A DNA stretch of 39,880 bases. It comes from Bulleidia sp. (lineage in GTDB: Bacteria; Bacillota_I; Bacilli_A; Erysipelotrichales; Erysipelotrichaceae). Under the pieces are notes generated by a model. That model worked only from the letters and a program-made list of their open reading frames with translations, ran no database searches and was not told where the DNA came from. The position numbers and the translations under genes are program-made. How positions within the stretch are numbered: the stretch's first letter is position 1; each line of letters begins with the position of its first letter. Of this stretch, positions 1 through 7,241 are shown in pieces. The stretch lies in the NCBI GenBank assembly GCA_016293365.1, contig JAEDEK010000003.1:1-39880 (forward strand). The letters run 5' to 3'.

Positions 1-178
1 TCCGGGTAAGTTGATGCGAATGATCCTCAGATCATTCTCTTCAAGCCTGGCAATTTATTGCTGGGTAGTTGACAAGTATCAAATGCATCAGGAAAACCTG
101 CTTTCACTTCTATCTGTCGGTACTCTGTTCAGTGGTATCGCTGATCAGATTGTGGAAGCCTGCTTTCTGTTTTTTCTT
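1..178. other. non-coding left edge, no gene seen
   Basis: No convincing coding sequence or structured element was found here. An open frame crosses the stretch but runs straight through the tRNA gene and has no ribosome binding site. Bases 1-9 could be the last codons of a gene outside the window (tcc ggg taa), which cannot be tested. Confidence 0.4.
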
Positions 179-180
179 TA

Positions 181-207
181 TTCACATTCTGATTACAGGA
201 GTATAAT
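181..207 (+). promoter_or_regulatory. candidate promoter of tRNA-Val
   Basis: A perfect -10 hexamer TATAAT lies at 202-207. A TTCACA that could act as -35 lies at 181-186, with a short 15-bp spacer. The predicted start falls about 0-1 base before the mature tRNA 5' end, so little or no 5' leader would remain for RNase P. The -10 is convincing; the -35 is not. Confidence 0.5.
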
Positions 208-214
208 AACAGGT

Positions 215-286
215 GGAGAATTAGCTCAGCGGGAGAGCAACCGCTTCACGTGCGGTGGGTCATCGGTTCGATCCCGATATTCTCCA
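215..286 (+). tRNA. tRNA-Val (anticodon CAC)
   Basis: A full cloverleaf can be drawn. The acceptor stem is 215-221 with 279-285, all Watson-Crick. T8 and A9 are at 222-223. The D stem is 224-227/235-238. The anticodon stem is 240-244/252-256 with loop TTCACGT, giving anticodon CAC at 247-249, which reads valine codon GUG. The variable loop is 257-261 and the T arm is 262-266/274-278 around TTCGATC. The discriminator is A286. CCA is not encoded and must be added after transcription. The gene stands alone, not in a tRNA cluster. Confidence 0.95.
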
Positions 287-295
287 CTTCATGAT

Positions 296-314
296 GCCCT
301 CGATGGGCTTTTTT
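296..314 (+). terminator. short intrinsic terminator after tRNA-Val
   Basis: GCCC (296-299) pairs with GGGC (305-308) around a 5-base loop and is followed by six T. The stem is only 4 bp, but its position 10 bases after the tRNA fits a terminator. Confidence 0.5.
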
Positions 315-392
315 CAATGATCTGGAATAACTCTACGACTCGTTTGTATCCATACTGTCATAAGTGTGTATGATAAGAATGGAGGTAGTCAT

Positions 393-1091
393 ATGAATCA
401 GAAACAGATTGGTAAATTCATATCAGCAATGCGCAGGAAGAAGGGGATGACACAGGTTCAGCTTGCCCAGCTTCTGCATGTCAGTGATCGAGCCATCAGC
501 AAATGGGAAAATGGAAGGGGATTACCGGATCCATCCAACATGATGATGCTGGCACAGGCTCTTGGCATTACAGTAAATGAACTGTTAGCAGCAGGTGTCA
601 TTAATGATGATATGGAATTCAGAAAGAAGGCCGAAGAAAACATTCTATCGGTGATGGTTTCAACACCGGCGATGGAAACAATGAAACTGATCAGTCTTCT
701 TGTGATGATTACATGTATCATTCCGGTTGTTTATATCTCAGCATATGGATTTTCAACTTCCGGATGGATCATTGGATTCAGTGGACTAACAGTTGTGATT
801 CTTTCAGCTTTTCAGTATTACCTGATCCGCAGATCCATGCCAAAACAGAAACTGGTGCAGAACATATTCATCCAACTGACTGATGCAACGCAGATACCCG
901 TCAGCATTCTGAAACAGGCAGGAAAATTTGATCAGTATGGATCACATGGGTATCGAGGTTTTTCATCCAGATCCTGTGCAGAAATCAAAGAACTGATCGT
1001 TACAAACTGTGATATTGCAGAAGAAAATGTTGAAGTATTCCTATCGCCAGCAAGATGGAATCATAGTGATATCACACATACTGAGCAATAA
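393..1091 (+). CDS. membrane-anchored XRE-family transcriptional regulator
   Basis: The 232-aa protein starts with a classic Cro/CI helix-turn-helix at residues 1-60 (MTQVQLAQLLHVSDRAISKW, then ENGRGLPD). Two hydrophobic segments follow at about residues 97-120 and 125-145, then a soluble C-terminal region of about 80 residues. Such HTH plus membrane architecture suggests a DNA-binding protein tethered to the membrane that may sense envelope signals or interact with membrane partners; no ligand can be inferred. The start at 393 is chosen because GGAGG at 381-385 is well spaced; an upstream in-frame ATG at 366 lacks a site. It converges with the azlCD genes, and its target is unknown. Confidence 0.8.
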   Translation: MNQKQIGKFISAMRRKKGMTQVQLAQLLHVSDRAISKWENGRGLPDPSNMMMLAQALGITVNELLAAGVINDDMEFRKKAEENILSVMVSTPAMETMKLISLLVMITCIIPVVYISAYGFSTSGWIIGFSGLTVVILSAFQYYLIRRSMPKQKLVQNIFIQLTDATQIPVSILKQAGKFDQYGSHGYRGFSSRSCAEIKELIVTNCDIAEENVEVFLSPARWNHSDITHTEQ

Positions 1092-1132
1092 ACAGAAAAC
1101 TGACACATCTGAATAATATGGTATGTGTGGAT

Positions 1133-1163
1133 GAAAAAGAAAAGAATCCTTTTAAAAGGATTC
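1133..1163 (-). terminator. intrinsic terminator of azlCD
   Basis: A perfect 20-bp palindrome at 1144-1163 (AATCCTTTT pairing with AAAAGGATT) overlaps the azlD stop codon. On the minus strand it runs into a T-rich tail (CTTTTCTTTTT). The plus-strand side lacks a T-run, so it serves azlCD only. Confidence 0.75.
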
Positions 1164-1470
1164 AGGCAAGAATGAGTTCAAGAAGGAAGACTGTAATGCA
1201 GCAGGCAGAAGCCACTGCAGGCAGTCCTTTTTCTTTCCATGCAAGAACACTTCCGACAAGTAAAGCGGCCAGACCTGAGAAGATATTGTCTGTTGCAAGC
1301 ATGATGGCAGGAAATGTCATGACTGCCAGAGTTGCATATGGCACATAATACAGGAAGGAGCGGATGAATGTATTTGTGATCGGTTTACGGATCAGGGTTA
1401 ATGGAAGTACTCTGATGATATAGGATACAATTCCTGAAACAAGGATATAGATCCAGATATTGCCTTTCAT
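1162..1470 (-). CDS. azlD: AzlD-type branched-chain amino acid exporter small subunit
   Basis: This 102-aa, very hydrophobic protein has four predicted membrane spans and the AzlD pattern near its start (YIIRVLPLTLI). AzlD works with AzlC as a two-component permease that exports branched-chain amino acids and analogues such as azaleucine. It overlaps the azlC stop by 4 bases (1467-1470), so the two are translationally coupled. Length and partner both fit the family. A strong terminator overlaps its stop codon. Confidence 0.9.
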   Translation of the reverse strand: MKGNIWIYILVSGIVSYIIRVLPLTLIRKPITNTFIRSFLYYVPYATLAVMTFPAIMLATDNIFSGLAALLVGSVLAWKEKGLPAVASACCITVFLLELILA

Positions 1471-2183
1471 GCCTGTTCCTCCTTTACCGGTTTTACGATT
1501 GCCGCAATGGATGCAATGATCACAGTCAGAATAATGATTCTGTTACCGGAAGAAATGGATGAAAACCATGGAGTGATTTCCAGAATCCAGCTGGAAAGAA
1601 AGCCGGCAACCACAACAGTCATGACAGCCATATCCTTTCTGGCTGGTGGAATGATGATCGCAAGAAACATTCCATACAGGGCAACAGATAAAGCAGATAC
1701 GATTCTTGCAGGGAGGACATTACCCATTAATATGCCAAAAGATGTACCGATACACCATGGTAAAGCACTTGCTGCAATGGCACCATAGCCATAATACGGG
1801 CTTGTATATAATGGACGGTTGATTTCAATGCCGAAGATTTCATCTGTTACACCATAGCCGATCGCCAGACGATGGGCAGTGGAAGTGGATGGGTGAATAT
1901 GCTGTGACAGGGAACAGCTCATCAGAAGATATCTGGCATTGGCAACCAGAGTCATCATTGCCATCTGCAGGTATGTTCCATTGGAAAGGATGACCTGTGT
2001 ACCGGCGTATTCGCCTGCACTTGCCAGATTGAACAGGCTCATGAAAAATCCCTGTAATGCGGTAAGACCCGCATTTTTCATGGCAATGCCAAGAGCAAAA
2101 GATACCGCAAAGTAGCCAAGACCGATCGGTATGCCATCCTTGAATCCTTCTTTGAATTCAACAGTCGATATCTTTTCTGCCAT
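1467..2183 (-). CDS. azlC: AzlC-type branched-chain amino acid exporter large subunit
   Basis: The 238-aa polytopic membrane protein contains the AzlC family pattern: GLGYFAVSFALGIAMKNAGL near the N-terminus, then LFNLASAGEYAGTQV and NARYLLMSCSLSQH. With AzlD it forms a proton-driven exporter of branched-chain amino acids. The minus-strand start is preceded by AGGAGGAAC, a strong ribosome site. It is transcribed away from the membrane protein at 2278. No Lrp- or AzlB-type regulator adjoins it; the nearest regulator is the convergent XRE gene, and a link between them would be speculation. Confidence 0.92.
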   Translation of the reverse strand: MAEKISTVEFKEGFKDGIPIGLGYFAVSFALGIAMKNAGLTALQGFFMSLFNLASAGEYAGTQVILSNGTYLQMAMMTLVANARYLLMSCSLSQHIHPSTSTAHRLAIGYGVTDEIFGIEINRPLYTSPYYGYGAIAASALPWCIGTSFGILMGNVLPARIVSALSVALYGMFLAIIIPPARKDMAVMTVVVAGFLSSWILEITPWFSSISSGNRIIILTVIIASIAAIVKPVKEEQA

Positions 2184-2218
2184 AGCTGTTCCTCCTGTTT
2201 TTCATATGCGTAATAAAA

Positions 2219-2268
2219 AGGATAAAAACATTCCACTCTTTTTGCAAGTACCAGTTACGTGATAGAAT
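2219..2268. promoter_or_regulatory. divergent promoters sharing one TTGCAA
   Basis: The self-complementary hexamer TTGCAA at 2242-2247 can serve as -35 in both directions. To the left it pairs with TATCCT (minus strand, plus positions 2219-2224) at a 17-bp spacing for azlC. To the right it pairs with TAGAAT (2263-2268) at 15 bp for the gene at 2278. The rightward start site would fall within a few bases of that ATG. Confidence 0.35.
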
Positions 2269-2277
2269 GGCTGTTGT

Positions 2278-2931
2278 ATGAAAAAGACTGTAAGAATATT
2301 GGATACGTTACTGTTGCTGATAACAGGCTGTGTTTTTCTGTTTGGTGTATATGTTTCTATGGTACAGGAAGATGGAATACTGAATTATTCTGTATTGGCA
2401 ACGATGGAATGTATCCTGATGATGTATGGGGGAATCTTCTGCCTGATTTCCTTTCTTTACCAGAGAAAAAGAAAAACAGGTGTCTGTATTCCTGTATTGC
2501 GCTGCTCGGTTTTTCTGAGCGTTACGGCATGGTGCCTGTATGGCCTGATTTTTCTGAAAGGGCATTATGGACTGTATCCATCTTCACTTCAGGAAGGGGT
2601 GAAAGTGTTTCGGATCGGCACGCTTTGTCTGCTGGTGGAGTGGCTGCTCAGTGAGAAAGGTCATTTCTGGAAACAGTTTACATGGTCAGGCATGATCCTG
2701 TTTATCATCTACTGGATCGTTGCTCTTGCAGCAGGTGCAGCAGGACATGGAATCGGCCTGAACGGTCATGTCTATCCGTATCCGTTTCTGGATGTGGATA
2801 TGCTTGGATGGCAGATTGTCATTCCCATTGTCATCCTTGTACTGTCTGAACTGTGGGTTTATGACAGACTTTGGATCTTTGCGGATCAGATGTTAAGAAG
2901 ATGGGAGAAGAAGCATGAACGGAAAATATGA
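2278..2931 (+). CDS. six-span membrane protein, possibly Pr6Pr-like
   Basis: This 217-aa protein has about six hydrophobic segments (near residues 7-27, 38-60, 74-92, 110-124, 136-158 and 178-198). The loop with NGHVYPYPFLDVDMLGW resembles the Pr6Pr family of uncharacterised membrane proteins, but I would not rely on that. No Shine-Dalgarno site precedes the ATG. A -10-like TAGAAT ends 9 bases upstream, so the mRNA may be nearly leaderless. The next gene starts inside its 3' end with a 17-base overlap, suggesting a two-gene unit with the HAD phosphatase. Function is unknown. Confidence 0.7.
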   Translation: MKKTVRILDTLLLLITGCVFLFGVYVSMVQEDGILNYSVLATMECILMMYGGIFCLISFLYQRKRKTGVCIPVLRCSVFLSVTAWCLYGLIFLKGHYGLYPSSLQEGVKVFRIGTLCLLVEWLLSEKGHFWKQFTWSGMILFIIYWIVALAAGAAGHGIGLNGHVYPYPFLDVDMLGWQIVIPIVILVLSELWVYDRLWIFADQMLRRWEKKHERKI

Positions 2932-3580
2932 ACTTGTGATATTTGATATGGATGGAACAATCCTGTACACATTGGATGATATCTGTGATGGTGTCAATGC
3001 ATCCCTTTCAAAGCACGGGCTTCCTGTCCGGACGAAAGATGAAATCAGGCGTCATATCGGCAATGGAATCCGCCATGAAATCGAAAGCAGTGTACCTGAA
3101 GGCACGAAGGAATCGATGATCGATGCGGTATTCCATGATTTCCATGCCTGGTATGAAATTCACTGCAATGATCGTACCCGTCCATACGATGGAATCGTGG
3201 AACTTCTGGAAGATCTGAAACAGGCTGGAATCCACTGTGCTGTTGTATCCAACAAAGCGGATTACGCAGTAAAGGCATTGAATGAGATTTATTTTAAAGG
3301 ACTTCTGGAAGCAGGAGTAGGAGAAAAAGATGGGATTGCCCGTAAGCCTGCACCGGATGAAGTGGATGAGGTTCTGCGCCTTCTCAATATGGAAAGAAAC
3401 AGAGCTGTCTATATCGGAGACAGTGAAGTCGATATTGAAACAGCTGCTAATGCAGGAATGGACTGTATCGGGGTGTCATGGGGATATCGTGATCGAAAAT
3501 GGCTGCAGGAATGCGGTGCGGAAGTCATTGTGGATGATGTCAGTCAGCTCAGACAGCTGCTTCTTGGTGAATCACTCTAA
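2915..3580 (+). CDS. HAD-superfamily hydrolase, phosphoglycolate phosphatase-like
   Basis: The 221-aa protein carries HAD motif I (FDMDGTIL, residues 9-16, with nucleophile and acid/base aspartates), motif II (VVSNKADYAVKAL), the motif III lysine region (GIARKPAPDEVDEVL) and motif IV (YIGDSEVDIETAANAGMDC). An alpha-helical cap between motifs I and II marks subfamily IA, as in Gph and PpaX. It probably dephosphorylates a small phosphorylated metabolite; the substrate cannot be read from sequence. GGGAGAAG precedes the start, which lies within the end of the previous gene. Confidence 0.88.
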   Translation: MNGKYELVIFDMDGTILYTLDDICDGVNASLSKHGLPVRTKDEIRRHIGNGIRHEIESSVPEGTKESMIDAVFHDFHAWYEIHCNDRTRPYDGIVELLEDLKQAGIHCAVVSNKADYAVKALNEIYFKGLLEAGVGEKDGIARKPAPDEVDEVLRLLNMERNRAVYIGDSEVDIETAANAGMDCIGVSWGYRDRKWLQECGAEVIVDDVSQLRQLLLGESL

Positions 3581-3616
3581 CTGTTATTATACCAGTTATA
3601 AATGACATAAAACAGA

Positions 3617-3645
3617 CTGTTTTTCCCTGGATTCTGCAGTATAGT
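3617..3645 (+). promoter_or_regulatory. candidate promoter of the orphan RNA
   Basis: TATAGT at 3640-3645 is a fair -10. A weak -35 (CTGTTT, 3617-3622) sits 17 bp upstream. The predicted start is near 3652. Confidence 0.4.
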
Positions 3646-3651
3646 AAAGGC

Positions 3652-3838
3652 AGAAAGAAGCTACTTCTGAAGGGAAGACCTCAGATGTTCAGGCAGTCAG
3701 ATACTGCCGAAGATGGAATTCAGACATCAGCGGTGATCCAGCATGCGTACAGTATACACGGGGTACGCTGACGAGGGACGCAAAAAGGTGTCGGAAAAGA
3801 AGGAAGATCCTGCATGAATTGCGGGATCTTTCGTTTTT
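3652..3838 (+). ncRNA. orphan structured RNA, unidentified class
   Basis: A gene-free stretch of 314 bases holds a dense series of pairable segments: TCTGA 3666-3670 with TCAGA 3681-3685; GATGT 3684-3688 with ACATC 3724-3728 enclosing GGCAGT 3692-3697 with ACTGCC 3703-3708; GCGTAC 3745-3750 with GTACGC 3763-3768; GACGC 3777-3781 with GTGTC 3788-3792 around an A-rich loop. It ends in a strong intrinsic terminator. A separate -10 for the downstream operon follows the terminator, so it may be a free-standing small RNA rather than, or as well as, a riboswitch. I tested it by eye against common riboswitches, T-box, 6S, SRP and RNase P signatures without a match. Confidence 0.5.
3804..3838 (+). terminator. 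strong intrinsic terminator
   Basis: AAGATCCTGCA (3804-3814) pairs over 11 bp (one G-U) with 3820-3830 around loop TGAAT. It is followed by TCG and five T. It ends the orphan RNA. Confidence 0.85.
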
Positions 3839-3848
3839 GGAGTATAAT
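3819..3848 (+). promoter_or_regulatory. candidate promoter of the gdpP-rlmH operon
   Basis: A perfect TATAAT lies at 3843-3848. TTGCGG at 3819-3824, inside the 3' half of the preceding terminator, could be the -35 (18-bp spacer). The predicted leader, from about 3855, contains a hairpin of GCAT-CACA (3857-3865, bulged C) with TGTG-ATGC (3872-3879) just before the first gene. Confidence 0.5.
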
Positions 3849-3894
3849 GTGAAAGTGCATCCACATTTTTTTGTGATGCCTGAAAGAGTGTTTT

Positions 3895-4845
3895 ATGAAT
3901 CAGAATATCAGAAAAATCACGGATGGAGCCATGATGGCTGCGATTGTCGGCGTTGTACTGATAATCAACAGACAGATGGCGGGACTCCTTCAGGATCTTC
4001 TTCTGTTTGTATTCCCGTTACCGATGGTATTCTATGCCGCAAAATATGGAATGAAACAGAGTACAGTACTGTACGCTGCTGTTGTATTTCTGTCTTTTAT
4101 CCTGTCTACACCGCAGACGATGTTCTATGTCGCTTCGGAAATGCTGATCGGTCTATTTTACGGATCGGGCATCCATGAGAAGAAACCGACAGGGAGGATC
4201 ATACTTGTTACAGTCGTACTTTCTGTGATCGTGACAATGATCACCATGATTGTGGCAGCGGAATTCTTCGGGTATGATGTAGCTGGAGAACTTGATATGT
4301 ATATGCAGGCGGTTGATCAGGCTATGACTTCAACCGGCATGACACTGGCTGTAAGTGATGTGAAGTCTTTCCTGATGAACATCATGATTGTCAGTACTCT
4401 GTTAACAGGAGTGATGCAGGGATTCATAACCCATTTCCTGTCCAGAGTGATGCTGAAAAGACTTCGGATCTATATGGAGCCGATAAAGCCGCTGATTGAA
4501 TATTTTCCACCAAAGTGGAGTGGTTATATCGGTATTGCATGTGTTGTGATGTATGGTGCATCTGTGTACAGACCACTTGAAAACGTCTGGGCAAATAATG
4601 TCATGCAGGCAACAGGTGTTACAGGTATGCTGTATCTTGCCTTCTTCGGCTATGTGGCACTGACATTTATCCTTCGATACATGGTCGGTATGCCAAAGGG
4701 TATTACAGTTGTAGTCAGTATGCTGTTATTCATGATGATGTCACTGCCGATGGCGATTTTGGGATTTCTGTATATTACAACCGATTATCATAGACTTGTG
4801 ATCCATGGGGGTTTGAATGTGAAAGGAGGAAACGGTGATGCGTAA
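3895..4845 (+). CDS. DUF2232 (YybS-like) integral membrane protein
   Basis: This 316-aa protein has about eight hydrophobic spans. It begins with the DUF2232 N-terminal pattern (KITDGAMMAAIVGVVLII) and has LFVFPLPMVFYAAKYGMK in the second span. Members of this family lie directly upstream of gdpP in many Bacillota, as here. Their biochemical role is not established, though the fold is related to substrate-binding subunits of ECF-type transporters. The ribosome site is weak (GAAAGAG). The stop overlaps the gdpP start region, so translation is coupled. This is the first gene of an eight-gene operon. Confidence 0.85.
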   Translation: MNQNIRKITDGAMMAAIVGVVLIINRQMAGLLQDLLLFVFPLPMVFYAAKYGMKQSTVLYAAVVFLSFILSTPQTMFYVASEMLIGLFYGSGIHEKKPTGRIILVTVVLSVIVTMITMIVAAEFFGYDVAGELDMYMQAVDQAMTSTGMTLAVSDVKSFLMNIMIVSTLLTGVMQGFITHFLSRVMLKRLRIYMEPIKPLIEYFPPKWSGYIGIACVVMYGASVYRPLENVWANNVMQATGVTGMLYLAFFGYVALTFILRYMVGMPKGITVVVSMLLFMMMSLPMAILGFLYITTDYHRLVIHGGLNVKGGNGDA

Positions 4846-6814
4846 AAGAATCAGCATTATCAGACGAAATGTCATACTGGCAATTATCGGTCAGATTCTG
4901 CTTGTAAGTGCTGCTGGTATGTTTCTGAAGATGGAAGTACTTCTCCCATCTTTGATCATTGTGATGGAAAGCGTCATTGCGGTTCTTCTGTTTGACCGTT
5001 TTGATACCATTACGGAGGAATCTTCCAGCGGTGTGCGTGGAATTCTTGGAACAGCAGCCGTTGAAGCCTATCAGATTGGTGGGGTAGGTATGCTGATCTA
5101 TGATGATTCCTATGAAGTGACATGGATGAGTGAGCTGTTCCGTCTGCGGTCACTGGACAAGGTGGGAGAACGCCTTCTGACATGGATTCCGGAAGCGGAC
5201 GATCTTGTCAGCGGAAAAACAGACCGCGTACGGGTACAGCTGGATGAAAGAATCTATGAAATTACCCGTAAGGAAGACGCACCGATGCTGTTTTTCAAGG
5301 ATGTGACGGAACTTTCCAATCTTTCCAGAGCGTATGTGGAGGAAAAGACGGTTCTTGGAATTGCCAGCTTTGATAACTACGAAGAATCCACACAGTATGA
5401 AGATGACGCGGATGCAGCTGCGATATCCGCTGCTGTGCGTACACCATTGATTGAATACTGTACATCCCATCATATTCTGGCAAGAAGAATGGGAGAATCC
5501 CGTTACCTGCTTCTGTGCAATGAAAAAGAACTCAATGAACTGATCGCAGACAGGTTTTCTGTGCTGGCAAAAGTAAGAAGAGCGGCATCCCGTATGGATG
5601 TATCCATTTCTCTTTCTCTGGCCCTGGCACATGGTACAACGGATTTCAATGAACTTGATGATATGGCACAGAATCTGCTGGATCTTGCGGAAACGCGTGG
5701 TGGCGACCAGGTTGCCATGCAGAAAGCCGGGGAGGATGTAAAATACTTCGGTGGTTCCTCGGAAGCGGCAGAAAAAAGAAGCCGTGTACGTGTCAGAGTC
5801 ATGGCACATGCTCTGAAGGATCTGATTGAAAGATCTTCCAATGTCATCATTGCAGGACATAAGATGGCGGACTTCGACTGTATCGGTTCGGCAATCGGAC
5901 TTGCAAGAGTTGCGCAGGCACTGAATAAGGAAGTGTATGTCATCGCAACTACCGGCGGCATTGAAGAAAAGCTGAAAGGTGCAATGGAGCTGCATAAGGA
6001 AAAACTAAGGAAGGAAGTCAGACTTGTCAGTGAAAGTGAAGCACTGAATCATCTGACAGGAAATACACTTGTGATCATGACTGACCATCATTCCGTCCGT
6101 CAGTCCAATGGCGCACGTGTTCTTGAAGGAGCGAAGAAGATCGCTGTTGTCGATCATCACCGCAGAAGCACCGATATGGGTGTCAAGCCGGTTCTTGTCT
6201 ATATTGAAGCGGGTGCATCATCGACCTGTGAACTGGTTACGGAAATGATTCCATATCTGTCCAACCGTGTGGATCTGTCTGAAGTGGATGGAGATCTGAT
6301 GCTGACGGGTATGATCGTGGATACACAGAACTTCCGTGTCCGTACCGGTAGCCGTACGTATGAAGCGGCAAGCGCACTGCGTGAATACGGTGCTGATCCA
6401 CAGAGATGCTATGGCTATCTGAAAGATACATTTGAAGAATTTGCCCTGAAGACATCCGTAGCAACAAGAGCGCAGAAACTGGATCATGGTGTTGTTATTG
6501 CACCTGTTACAGATAAAGGAATGACAAGATCACTGATGTCTCAGGTGGCTGACAGCCTGCTTGGTGTGCAGGGAGTTGAAGCGGCGTTTGTCATCGCAAA
6601 GGATGAAAACGGACTGACATGTATTTCTGCACGTTCGGCAGGTAAAATCAACGTACAGGTCATCTGTGAAAAAATGGGTGGTGGTGGTCATATGACAGCT
6701 GCAGCCATGCAAAGAGCAAAAACAAATATTCAGGATGTCAGGGAAGAACTGATACAGACGTTGGAACAGTACTGGAAAGAGGAGAATGACAATGAGAGTG
6801 ATACTGAAGAGTGA
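4838..6814 (+). CDS. gdpP: cyclic-di-AMP phosphodiesterase GdpP
   Basis: The 658-aa protein matches GdpP/YybT in length and domain order: two membrane spans (residues 1-55), a PAS-like region (about 70-150), a degenerate GGDEF domain (about 165-300), then DHH and DHHA1 domains. The catalytic metal-binding residues are present: GHKMADFDCIGSAIG near residue 340, the Asp of MTDHHS near 415, DHH in VVDHHRRS near 437, VDTQNF near 493, and the C-terminal GGGGHMTAAA substrate loop. It hydrolyses c-di-AMP to pApA at the membrane, influencing potassium and osmotic balance and wall stress. ATG 4838 is preferred for its spacing from GGAGG; GTG 4835 is an alternative. Confidence 0.95.
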   Translation: MRKRISIIRRNVILAIIGQILLVSAAGMFLKMEVLLPSLIIVMESVIAVLLFDRFDTITEESSSGVRGILGTAAVEAYQIGGVGMLIYDDSYEVTWMSELFRLRSLDKVGERLLTWIPEADDLVSGKTDRVRVQLDERIYEITRKEDAPMLFFKDVTELSNLSRAYVEEKTVLGIASFDNYEESTQYEDDADAAAISAAVRTPLIEYCTSHHILARRMGESRYLLLCNEKELNELIADRFSVLAKVRRAASRMDVSISLSLALAHGTTDFNELDDMAQNLLDLAETRGGDQVAMQKAGEDVKYFGGSSEAAEKRSRVRVRVMAHALKDLIERSSNVIIAGHKMADFDCIGSAIGLARVAQALNKEVYVIATTGGIEEKLKGAMELHKEKLRKEVRLVSESEALNHLTGNTLVIMTDHHSVRQSNGARVLEGAKKIAVVDHHRRSTDMGVKPVLVYIEAGASSTCELVTEMIPYLSNRVDLSEVDGDLMLTGMIVDTQNFRVRTGSRTYEAASALREYGADPQRCYGYLKDTFEEFALKTSVATRAQKLDHGVVIAPVTDKGMTRSLMSQVADSLLGVQGVEAAFVIAKDENGLTCISARSAGKINVQVICEKMGGGGHMTAAAMQRAKTNIQDVREELIQTLEQYWKEENDNESDTEE

Positions 6815-7241
6815 TGTAAAGAAAGTCGGAAAGAAAGGTGAAGTAGTTGAAGTGTCTGATGGATACGGCAGAAACTTCCTGATCGCAAAAGGTCTTGCGG
6901 TGCCGGAAACAAAACACAGCATGGAGATTCTTTCTGAACAGAAGGCGGAAGAGGCAGCAGAAGAAGCAAAGCGTGAAGCAGAAGCAAGAGAACTCGCCGC
7001 AAAGATGGAGAAGATGATTCTTAACTTTACAGTCAAGACAGGTGTGGAAGGCAGAGTGTTCGGTTCTGTTTCCACAAAGCAGATTACCGAAGCCCTGGCA
7101 AAACAGGGTGTTCGCATTGATAAAAGAAAGATTCTGGATACGGCACCGATTCAGACACTGGGTATTACCAATGTCAGAATCGAACTGCATAAGAATGTCA
7201 TCGGAACAATCCGTGTCAAACTGTTCGGGAGTGAAAAATAA
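6792..7241 (+). CDS. rplI: 50S ribosomal protein bL9
   Basis: The 149-aa protein has the L9 N-terminal RNA-binding domain (MRVILKSDVKKVGKKGEVVE, then SDGYGRNFLI), a long charged connecting helix (about residues 44-75) and the C-terminal domain (VEGRVFGSVSTKQI). It binds 23S rRNA at the base of the L1 stalk. The start at 6792 is chosen because GAGGAG (6779-6784) is 7 bases away; the in-frame ATG at 6786 is too close. The gene starts inside the 3' end of gdpP (23-base overlap) and its stop shares a base with the dnaB start (TAATG). Confidence 0.97.
   Translation: MRVILKSDVKKVGKKGEVVEVSDGYGRNFLIAKGLAVPETKHSMEILSEQKAEEAAEEAKREAEARELAAKMEKMILNFTVKTGVEGRVFGSVSTKQITEALAKQGVRIDKRKILDTAPIQTLGITNVRIELHKNVIGTIRVKLFGSEK

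Noticed and set aside
11..373. 120-codon open frame at the left edge
   Set aside because: It runs through the tRNA-Val gene and its terminator and has no ribosome site or recognisable product.
3581..3600. AACTG...CAGTT hairpin as terminator of the HAD gene
   Set aside because: The 5-bp stem has no T-run after it.
3771..3795. GGGACGCAAA resembling part of the c-di-GMP-I riboswitch core
   Set aside because: The rest of the conserved core is missing and here GACGC pairs locally with GTGTC, so the resemblance is likely chance.
5340..5740. GdpP GGDEF domain as an active diguanylate cyclase
   Set aside because: The signature motif is degenerate, as is normal in GdpP proteins.
5150..5995. 281-codon minus-strand frame opposite gdpP
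   Set aside because: Shadow of gdpP; the product has no recognisable domain and gdpP itself is unambiguous.
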